Positions 1-5,270 of a DNA stretch of 5,270 nt are shown here, piece by piece; position 1 is the first letter of the stretch, and each line of letters opens with the position of its first letter. Under the pieces are notes generated by a model. The model was given only the letters and a program-made list of their open reading frames with translations, searched no databases and had not been told where the DNA came from. Made by a program: the position numbers and the translations under genes. Source of the DNA: Verrucomicrobiales bacterium (lineage in GTDB: Bacteria; Verrucomicrobiota; Verrucomicrobiia; Limisphaerales; UBA1096); assembly GCA_011523195.1 (NCBI GenBank), contig WTHH01000101.1:1-5270 (forward strand), in the 5' to 3' direction.

Positions 1-1352
1 AATTTAATCAGGTGTTGTGGCTTGTCGTTGGTCTCGAACGCCTCGATCAAGTCGCTGAGCGATTCGATTCTTTTGCCATTAATTTCATCCACCATGGCCC
101 GACTGGCCAAGCGTATGTCAGCGTTGGCCGGATGGGCGAGGGTGGCTGCGAGGACGACCGGTTCCTTTCGCATTTTTTCCGGTCTTTCGTTTTTCATGTA
201 GTACAACTCATAAATCATTTCAAGGTTGGCCACGTTTCGCCAGTTGCGACCGAACGTTTTTACGTAGTCCAGAGTCAGTGGAGTGAAAACCAATCCTGCG
301 TAGACGAAATAGCGGGGAGGGGCGTCGTAGAGGTTGCCGGTGTTTTCCTCCTCTTTGCGGACTTTCATTGGCACGGCGACCTCGATTTCTTTTTTGTTCC
401 GCCAAATCTTTAGTTTGAGTTTCTCTCCATCCTGCGGCTCCTGAAACGCGGCCGTGCAATAGACCCGATTCCCTTGTAGCAGGATTGAGCCGTCACTACC
501 GACCCGGTGTCCGCCAACCTCGAGTATGACATCATCTTTCTTCAGAATTCCGGCCTTTTCGGTGTATGAAGCCAGGCTGTCAATTCGGGCGCCATCCCCG
601 GTCGGTGGCAGGCCGAGGAATTTCCGGTAGGCCGGGTTTTGCAGTGACACGATGCGGACACCGGCCTTTGGAAAGCCATCGTATTTGTCGTCCTCGATAT
701 CCTTGAGAAAATGATCGATGACTGATGGCGGGATGAAGAAACCGGTTGCCTCAAGCCCGGGGATGCCCATGAAGGCGACTCCCACAACTTTTTCATCCTG
801 AAAAACAGGGCCGCCACTATTGCCGGGGTTGATTGCTGCGTCCGTCTGGACGGAGAGGAACGCCTTGTTGCCGATGTGAACGTAGTTTTGCATCTCTATT
901 CGCGACACGACGCCGCGGGTGTAGCTGATCTGTTCGCCACCGGCCGGGTAACCGCAGGTGATCACGGTGGACTGAACCTTGGGCAATTCGCCGAAGGTGA
1001 CCGGCTCGAGGCCCTCAAAAAAACCGGGTGTCACCACCTTGAGTACAGCCAGATCCGCCTCGTGGGAGATGTGTTCAACTTCGGCCAGCCATGGGCGTGG
1101 ATCCTGAAAACGACGCAGGACAATCTGCTTGGCCCAGCTGACAACGTGCGCGTTTGTCATGACGCGGTCGCCATAGATGACAAAGCCGGACCCGCTGGAA
1201 GCAGCTACTGGGTTATTCCTCCACGGGGCATCCCATACCGGAGTCTGGCTATGAACCAAGACCTGCACTACAGATCGCCCCAATTCTGCCGCTTGGCCAA
1301 GCGAGGCCAACGTTGTGAAAAACAGGGTGGTGATTAGTAATCTCACGCGCAT
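1..1352 (-). CDS. Secreted HtrA/Deg-type trypsin-like serine protease with PDZ domains, Deg9-like (3' end cut by window edge)
   Basis: This reading frame is open for 450 codons from the ATG at 1350-1352 to the window edge, so the C-terminus is missing. Residues 1-22 form a signal peptide: MRVR, then a hydrophobic stretch LLITTLFFTTLA, with likely cleavage near GQAA, which places the enzyme in the periplasm or outside. A chymotrypsin-fold protease domain follows at about 25-220. Its triad is His69 (TNAHVV), Asp100 (EADLAVL) and Ser179 (GNSGGP). A PDZ domain spans about 228-330 (KKDDVILEVGG). Next come the segment PRYFVYAGLVFTPLT (346-360) and a second PDZ-like stretch from about 398 (VDEINGKRIESLSDLIEAF). 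This layout, including the YxxAGxVFTPLT segment, is what I know from plant Deg9 and its bacterial relatives, not from DegP/DegQ. Family members degrade misfolded or specific proteins without ATP; the substrate here is unknown. The start is supported by the signal peptide; there is only a weak GGAA upstream. A terminator separates the gene from ppdK. Family assignment is firm, the Deg9 subtype fairly so. Confidence 0.9.
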   Translation of the reverse strand, partial: MRVRLLITTLFFTTLASLGQAAELGRSVVQVLVHSQTPVWDAPWRNNPVAASSGSGFVIYGDRVMTNAHVVSWAKQIVLRRFQDPRPWLAEVEHISHEADLAVLKVVTPGFFEGLEPVTFGELPKVQSTVITCGYPAGGEQISYTRGVVSRIEMQNYVHIGNKAFLSVQTDAAINPGNSGGPVFQDEKVVGVAFMGIPGLEATGFFIPPSVIDHFLKDIEDDKYDGFPKAGVRIVSLQNPAYRKFLGLPPTGDGARIDSLASYTEKAGILKKDDVILEVGGHRVGSDGSILLQGNRVYCTAAFQEPQDGEKLKLKIWRNKKEIEVAVPMKVRKEEENTGNLYDAPPRYFVYAGLVFTPLTLDYVKTFGRNWRNVANLEMIYELYYMKNERPEKMRKEPVVLAATLAHPANADIRLASRAMVDEINGKRIESLSDLIEAFETNDKPQHLIK

Positions 1353-1385
1353 ACGTTCCGTTGCAATCCGCTGAGGGTCAAGGGC

Positions 1386-1417
1386 AAAGAAAAACGCCCG
1401 ACCGAAGCCGGGCGTTT
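1386..1417 (-). terminator. Intrinsic terminator downstream of ppdK
   Basis: Read on the minus strand, AAACGCCCG (1417-1409) pairs perfectly with CGGGCGTTT (1400-1392). Inside it a G-U pair and a C-G pair close a UUCG tetraloop, giving an 11-bp stem. A T-rich tract, TTTTT then C then TTT, overlaps the stem end and continues to 1386. This is a textbook Rho-independent terminator. It begins 35 bases after the ppdK stop codon and ends 33 bases before the protease start, so it should end ppdK transcripts and uncouple the protease gene. The T tract is on the minus-strand side, matching the direction of ppdK. Confidence 0.9.
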
Positions 1418-1452
1418 GAATTATCTTTATGGCGTTTGGGCAAGCGCTTGGT

Positions 1453-4164
1453 TTAGCCCAATGCGGCTTGTGCAGCAGCTAAGCGAGCCACCGGTACGCG
1501 GAACGGTGAGCAGCTCACGTAGTTCAGGCCAAGGCTGTGGCAGAACTTGACACTGCTTGGCTCACCACCGTGCTCGCCGCAGATTCCGAGCTTGATGTTC
1601 TTGCGGGTGCTGCGGCCTTTGGTTGCGGCGATCTCCATCAATTGGCCAACGCCGGTTTGGTCGACCACGGCGAACGGATTGTTGGTGACGATTTCCTCCT
1701 CTTGATAGTTCGGGAGGAAAGAGCCGGAGTCGTCGCGGCTCATGCCAAGCGCAGTCTGTGTCAGGTCGTTTGTGCCAAAGCTGAAGAACTGGGCTGTCTC
1801 GGCGATCTCGTCAGCGGTCAGAGCGCCACGCGGCACCTCGATCATCGTTCCGACGAGGTAATTGAGTTTCACGCCTTTTTCCTTGGAAACCTCTTTGGCC
1901 ACACGGTGGACGATCTCGGCCTGCAGTTCGAGTTCCTTCCGGAAGCCGACCAGCGGAACCATGATTTCCGGATTCACCTTGATCTTCTTTTTCTGGACGT
2001 TGGCCGCGGCTTCAAAGATGGCGCGCACCTGCATTTCAGCAATCTCAGGGTAGGAGATTGCCAGACGACAACCGCGGTGACCAAGCATCGGGTTGAATTC
2101 ATGCAGTTCGTCGACGCGCTTCTTGATCTGTGCCGGTTTCACCTTGAGCTTCTTGGCGAGGTCGCCGATCTGCTTGCTGTCGTGCGGCAGGAACTCGTGT
2201 AGCGGCGGATCCAAAAGGCGAATGGTGCCCGGGAGACCGTTCAACGACTTGAAGATCGCCTCGAAATCCTTGCGCTGGTAGGGCAGCAATTTCTTTAATG
2301 CCTTGCGACGATCGCCTTCATTGTCAGCAAGAATCATCTGGCGGACGGCGTCGATGCGGTCGCCCTCGAAGAACATGTGCTCAGTCCGACACAGGCCGAT
2401 ACCGCTGGCACCAAACGCCACGGCGTTCTTTACCTGCCCAGGTGTATCAGCGTTGGTGCGAACCTGCATCTTGGTGGCTTTTGCACACCAATCCATGATC
2501 TGAGTAAAGTTTTTGTAGGTTTGACTGCGCTTGGCAGAAGCCTTGTTTTCAAGGAGACCTTGGATGACCTTCGACGGGGCAGTGCTTACTTCGCCCGCAA
2601 AAATCTCACCAGAAGTGCCGTCGATAGAGAGGTAATCGCCTTCCTTGAAGTTCAACGAGCCGATTTTCATCGTCCGCTTGGCGTAGTTGATTTGCACATT
2701 GGCAGCGCCGCAAACACAGATCTTACCCATTTGGCGAGCAACAAGTGCAGCGTGCGAGCTGACACCACCGCGGGCGGTTAGAATGCCGTTGGCCGCGATC
2801 ATACCACGCAGATCCTCCGGGGAGGTCTCAAGACGAACAAGCAACACCTCTTCGCCCTTGCCCTTGGCGGCCTCGGCGCGATCGGCATTAAAGTACACCT
2901 TGCCGGTGGCAGCACCGGGGCCAGCCGGAAGTCCCTTGGCGATGGTCTTGACCTTTTTCACTGCAGCCTGGTCGAACACCGGGGCAAGCAATTGGTCGAG
3001 GTCGTCAGCAGGGATGCGTTTCACGGCATCTTTCCAGGTGATCAATTTTTCCTTCACCATCTCGCAGGCGATGCGCACGGCGGCGAGGCCGGTGCGTTTG
3101 CCGTTGCGGGTCTGAAGCATGTAGACCTTCTTTTCCTCGATGGTAAATTCAAAGTCCTGCACATCGCGGAAATGCTTCTCGAGAACCTTGCAGATGCGGA
3201 GTAACTCTTTATGGGCACTCGGCAGTACTTTTTTCAGTTTGATGACTGGATCGGGGGTGCGGACACCGGCAACGACATCCTCTCCCTGTGCGTTCATCAT
3301 GAACTCGCCCCAAAATTCGTTCTCGCCTGTGGCCGGGTCGCGGGTGAATGCCACGCCGGAACCCGAATCTTCGCCGGTGTTACCGAACACCATGGACTGA
3401 ACGTTCACGGCCGTGCCCCACTCGGCAGGGATGTTGTACTTGCGACGGTAGACAATCGCGCGATCGTTCATCCATGAGCTGAACACGGCGCCGACCGCGC
3501 CGCGGAGTTGATCCCATGGATCGTTCGGGAAAGCCTTGCCGATGCGGCTTTTGACGAGTTTCTTGAATTCACTGACAAGTACCTTGAGGTCGTCGGTGGA
3601 GAGGTCCGTGTCCTCGGCGTGTGCATTGCCGAGCAATTTCTTTTTGACCTTCTCGATTACCAACTCGAATGGCTCCTCGTCCTCGGAGGGGAGTTTTTGC
3701 ACACCCATGACCACGTCACCGTACATCTGAATGAACCGGCGGTAGCTGTCCCAAGCGAAGCGTGGATTACCGCTGGATTCAGCGAGCGCATCCACGGTCT
3801 CGTCGTTGAGACCAAGGTTGAGGATGGTGTCCATCATGCCCGGCATGGACTCGCGAGCACCGGAGCGAACGGAAAGCAAAAGCGGGTTGCTCTTGTCGCC
3901 GAACTTCTTGCCGAGCTGTTTCTCCATCAGTTTCACTCCATCTTCCATCTGCGCCTGAAGCACCTTGGGATAGGTGCGCTTGTTGGCGTAGTAATAGGTA
4001 CAGACCTCCGTGGAGATGGTGAAACCCGGAGGCACCGGCAAGCCGATGCGGGTCATCTCTGCGAGGTTCGCCCCCTTACCGCCGAGCAGTTCCTTCATTT
4101 TCCCGTCGCCATCGGTTTTTTTGCCGAAGTGATAGACGTACTTAGTAGCCTTCTTTGCTGCCAT
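1453..4164 (-). CDS. ppdK: Pyruvate, phosphate dikinase (PPDK)
   Basis: Complete 903-residue cytoplasmic enzyme that interconverts pyruvate + ATP + Pi with PEP + AMP + PPi. It can serve gluconeogenesis or PPi-linked glycolysis. All three domains are present. The N-terminal ATP-grasp domain (about 1-355) has KGANLAEM, SVRSGARESMPGMMDT (98-113) and WGEFMMNAQGEDVVAG. The swivelling phosphohistidine domain (about 410-525) has LTARGGVSSHAAL, with catalytic His471. The C-terminal PEP/pyruvate TIM barrel (about 540-903) has GLCRTEHMFF, LLDPPLHEF, GHRGCRLAISYPEI, FSFGTNDLTQ (795-804) and ICGEHGGEP with catalytic Cys862. Length is slightly above the usual 870-890 or so. I chose the ATG at 4162-4164 (MAAKKATKYVYHFG). 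An in-frame TTG at 4204-4206 would add 14 residues unlike the family and would leave almost no leader after the predicted promoter. No good Shine-Dalgarno is visible. The stop TAA is at 1453-1455, followed by a strong terminator. One oddity is Ser469, where the family usually has Thr two residues before the catalytic His. Confidence 0.97.
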   Translation of the reverse strand: MAAKKATKYVYHFGKKTDGDGKMKELLGGKGANLAEMTRIGLPVPPGFTISTEVCTYYYANKRTYPKVLQAQMEDGVKLMEKQLGKKFGDKSNPLLLSVRSGARESMPGMMDTILNLGLNDETVDALAESSGNPRFAWDSYRRFIQMYGDVVMGVQKLPSEDEEPFELVIEKVKKKLLGNAHAEDTDLSTDDLKVLVSEFKKLVKSRIGKAFPNDPWDQLRGAVGAVFSSWMNDRAIVYRRKYNIPAEWGTAVNVQSMVFGNTGEDSGSGVAFTRDPATGENEFWGEFMMNAQGEDVVAGVRTPDPVIKLKKVLPSAHKELLRICKVLEKHFRDVQDFEFTIEEKKVYMLQTRNGKRTGLAAVRIACEMVKEKLITWKDAVKRIPADDLDQLLAPVFDQAAVKKVKTIAKGLPAGPGAATGKVYFNADRAEAAKGKGEEVLLVRLETSPEDLRGMIAANGILTARGGVSSHAALVARQMGKICVCGAANVQINYAKRTMKIGSLNFKEGDYLSIDGTSGEIFAGEVSTAPSKVIQGLLENKASAKRSQTYKNFTQIMDWCAKATKMQVRTNADTPGQVKNAVAFGASGIGLCRTEHMFFEGDRIDAVRQMILADNEGDRRKALKKLLPYQRKDFEAIFKSLNGLPGTIRLLDPPLHEFLPHDSKQIGDLAKKLKVKPAQIKKRVDELHEFNPMLGHRGCRLAISYPEIAEMQVRAIFEAAANVQKKKIKVNPEIMVPLVGFRKELELQAEIVHRVAKEVSKEKGVKLNYLVGTMIEVPRGALTADEIAETAQFFSFGTNDLTQTALGMSRDDSGSFLPNYQEEEIVTNNPFAVVDQTGVGQLMEIAATKGRSTRKNIKLGICGEHGGEPSSVKFCHSLGLNYVSCSPFRVPVARLAAAQAALG

Positions 4165-4188
4165 AAACTTTGTTTCGTTTCTTGGGAA

Positions 4189-4205
4189 TGCCGGGAAATC
4201 CGGCA
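4189..4205 (-). other. Small GC-rich hairpin in the ppdK leader
   Basis: TGCCGG (4189-4194) and CCGGCA (4200-4205) are exact inverted repeats around a 5-base loop. If ppdK transcription starts near 4210, this hairpin would sit almost at the 5' end of the mRNA, about 25 bases before the ATG at 4164. No T tract follows it, so it does not look like an attenuator. A role in mRNA 5'-end stability is possible, but a chance occurrence in GC-rich DNA is equally so. Confidence 0.3.
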
Positions 4206-4216
4206 AAAGAGCGCGG

Positions 4217-4244
4217 AGATTAGCAAAGGCGGCAATGGAGTCAA
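4217..4244 (-). promoter_or_regulatory. Candidate ppdK promoter
   Basis: On the minus strand, TTGACT (4244-4239, five of six matches to the -35 consensus) is followed after 16 bases by TAATCT (4222-4217, three of six matches to the -10). Transcription would start near 4210 and give a leader of about 46 bases to the ATG at 4164. The position and orientation fit, but the -10 is weak and the call rests on sigma-70 consensus only. Confidence 0.45.
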
Positions 4245-4263
4245 CGCAATCTCACGCTTTATT

Positions 4264-4269
4264 TATCAT
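4264..4269 (+). promoter_or_regulatory. Candidate -10 box for the divergent kinase gene
   Basis: TATCAT differs from TATAAT at one base and lies in the only AT-rich stretch of the spacer (CTTTATTTATCATC). It is about 75 bases before the proposed GTG start of the kinase. No recognisable -35 box stands 16-18 bases upstream, so this is a weak call. Confidence 0.25.
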
Positions 4270-4277
4270 CAAAATCC

Positions 4278-4300
4278 GCTTGGCAAAGTGCTTGGCCAAG
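4278..4300. promoter_or_regulatory. Palindrome and direct repeat in the divergent spacer (possible operator)
   Basis: CTTGGCCAAG at 4291-4300 is a perfect 10-bp palindrome. Its left half is repeated upstream: GCTTGGC occurs at 4278-4284 and again at 4290-4296, a 12-base period close to one helical turn. It lies just downstream of the candidate kinase -10 box, where a bound protein could block transcription. No regulator is known for it. The same palindrome also occurs inside the protease gene, which weakens the case. Confidence 0.2.
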
Positions 4301-4344
4301 TGAAACTGGAAACGCCCCGGCCGGTCGTGATAGACTTCTCCGCC

Positions 4345-5270
4345 GTGAGTTCAGAAGTGGAAGAAACTCAAAGCAAACCACTGAAACTGGTCAACTGTTT
4401 TAAGTGTGGTGCGAATGTCTTTATCCCGGGAGAATTACAGCCACTCGAGACGACCGACTGCTCCAAGTGCGATGCAGAACTCATGATGCCCATGATGCTC
4501 GAGCATTTCGAGTTGAAGGCCAAGGTCGCTGCCGGTGGGATGGGCACGGTTTACAAGGCGTCGGACACGGTGCTGCAGCGCGACGTGGCCATCAAGCTGA
4601 TGCAACCGGAATTGGCCGAGGATGAAGAGGGGTTGGAGTCGTTTTACGCCGAGGCAAGGGCCGTGGCGCAATTGAACCACACGAATATCATCAATCTTTA
4701 CCAGTTCGGCAAATACAACGATCAGCTTTATCTCGTAATGGAACTGGCCAGCGCGGGGAGTCTCGATCAATTGATCGATTTACACCAGACGGTTTCTGAG
4801 TTGTTGGTACTGGATGTGGGTGTCAAGATCGCATCAGCACTAGGCATCGCGTTGAAGCATGATCTGCTACATCGCGACATCAAGCCAGGAAATATTCTGT
4901 TCAACATGGACAGCGAGCCGAAGCTGATCGATTTTGGTTTGGCCTGCAAATCTGAGGCAGGAGTGGATTACTCCGAGCAGATTTGGGGAACCCCGTACTA
5001 CATTGCTCCCGAGAAGCTGCGTCGTGAACCGGAGACATTCCTCGCTGACATGTACAGCCTGGCCGGAACTCTCTATCACGCGCTTACCGGTCACACTCCA
5101 TTCGAGGCCCCGCAAATTGACGACGTTGTGCTTGCGCATCTCAACACCCCGCTCACCCCGCCGCACAAGGTGGTTTCATCGATCAGCGAGGCCACCAGCG
5201 AGGTCGTTGCCCGCGCCATGGACAAGGCCCCGGCCAGTCGCTATCAGTCTTACGATGAATTCATCATGGC
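4345..5270 (+). CDS. Hanks-type serine/threonine protein kinase with N-terminal zinc-ribbon-like segment (3' end cut by window edge)
   Basis: The frame stays open to the right edge, giving 308 visible residues. From the proposed GTG start, residues 18-42 hold CFKC and CSKC, two CxxC pairs 17 residues apart, as in a small zinc ribbon. A nearly whole kinase domain follows from about 55. It has the glycine-rich loop VAAGGMGTVYKA, ATP-anchoring Lys84 (VAIK), helix-C Glu103 (AEARAV), catalytic loop HRDIKPGN (176-183, Asp178), DFG (196-198), activation segment GTPYYIAPE (215-223), DMYSLAGTLY (235-244) and subdomain XI Arg299. All key catalytic residues are present, so it should be active. HRD with Arg before the catalytic Asp suggests activation-loop phosphorylation. 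No membrane segment is seen so far; any sensor region would lie beyond the window. The start is uncertain: the frame is open upstream, with other GTGs at 4288, 4300 and 4327. The first in-frame ATG, at 4483, would lose the ribbon. Targets are unknown. Confidence 0.9.
   Translation, partial: MSSEVEETQSKPLKLVNCFKCGANVFIPGELQPLETTDCSKCDAELMMPMMLEHFELKAKVAAGGMGTVYKASDTVLQRDVAIKLMQPELAEDEEGLESFYAEARAVAQLNHTNIINLYQFGKYNDQLYLVMELASAGSLDQLIDLHQTVSELLVLDVGVKIASALGIALKHDLLHRDIKPGNILFNMDSEPKLIDFGLACKSEAGVDYSEQIWGTPYYIAPEKLRREPETFLADMYSLAGTLYHALTGHTPFEAPQIDDVVLAHLNTPLTPPHKVVSSISEATSEVVARAMDKAPASRYQSYDEFIM

Noticed and set aside
1290..1303. Perfect 14-bp palindrome CGCTTGGCCAAGCG
   Set aside because: It lies inside the protease signal-peptide coding sequence and is accounted for by the codons for Ser-Leu-Gly-Gln-Ala; no second regulatory sign accompanies it.
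876..1337. 153-codon plus-strand frame opposite the protease gene
   Set aside because: The minus-strand frame carries the full serine protease triad and a signal peptide over the same bases, so this one is a shadow.
1353..1381. TTGACC at 1376-1381 (minus strand) as a -35 box for the protease gene
   Set aside because: At the standard 17-base spacing the -10 would be GAACGT, a poor match that abuts the start codon, so it cannot be supported as a promoter.
1441..1450. 10-bp palindrome CAAGCGCTTG just after the ppdK stop codon
   Set aside because: It has no loop and no T tract, and the true terminator lies further downstream at 1386-1417.
1537..2202. 221-codon open frame on the plus strand inside ppdK
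   Set aside because: It is antisense to the conserved PEP/pyruvate-binding domain of ppdK, matches no family I recognise, and is explained by GC-rich codon use on the opposite strand.
4165..4206. Upstream TTG start for ppdK, adding 14 residues
   Set aside because: The extra residues (beginning PDFPAFPRN) look like translated leader, the codon lies within the leader hairpin and only a few bases from the predicted transcript start, and the ATG at 4164 gives a normal PPDK N-terminus.
104..4750. TGGCCA occurs seven times (104, 227, 1294, 1643, 1896, 4293, 4745), somewhat more than chance
   Set aside because: Most copies are in coding sequence and fit common Leu-Ala, Trp-Pro or similar codon runs; there is no regular spacing or link to gene boundaries.
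4435..5166. Three minus-strand open frames (4435-4770, 4767-4949, 4867-5166) opposite the kinase
   Set aside because: The plus strand encodes a kinase domain with all canonical motifs through this stretch; the opposing frames overlap one another and resemble no known protein.

Overview
This window is ordinary housekeeping and signalling chromosome from a GC-rich bacterium, not an accessory island. It holds three protein genes and two short intergenic spacers. Left to right: (1) a secreted HtrA/Deg-type serine protease on the minus strand, cut at its C-terminus by the left edge; (2) a complete pyruvate, phosphate dikinase gene (ppdK) on the minus strand; (3) a Hanks-type serine/threonine protein kinase with an N-terminal zinc-ribbon-like segment on the plus strand, cut at its C-terminus by the right edge.

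The likely host is a member of the Planctomycetota-Verrucomicrobiota group, most probably Verrucomicrobiota. Three things point there, all by inference: a Hanks kinase that opens with a paired-CxxC ribbon, a protease whose layout matches the plant Deg9 type rather than E. coli DegP, and starts that lack clear Shine-Dalgarno sequences. No rRNA or other marker is present to settle it.

ppdK and the protease point the same way and are 100 bp apart, but a strong intrinsic terminator (11-bp stem, UUCG loop, T tract) lies between them, so they look like separate transcription units. ppdK and the kinase are divergent, separated by about 180 bp that must hold both promoters. That spacer contains a plausible ppdK promoter, a small GC-rich leader hairpin, a -10-like box facing the kinase and a perfect 10-bp palindrome.

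The three products act in different places: PPDK in cytoplasmic pyruvate/PEP interconversion, the protease outside the inner membrane, and the kinase in signalling. Nothing in the sequence shows that they work together. I found no CRISPR array, tRNA, rRNA, insertion sequence, phage gene or clear novel system. The more notable points are a Ser in place of the usual Thr beside the PPDK catalytic histidine, the Deg9-like protease layout and the metal-ribbon kinase N-terminus.
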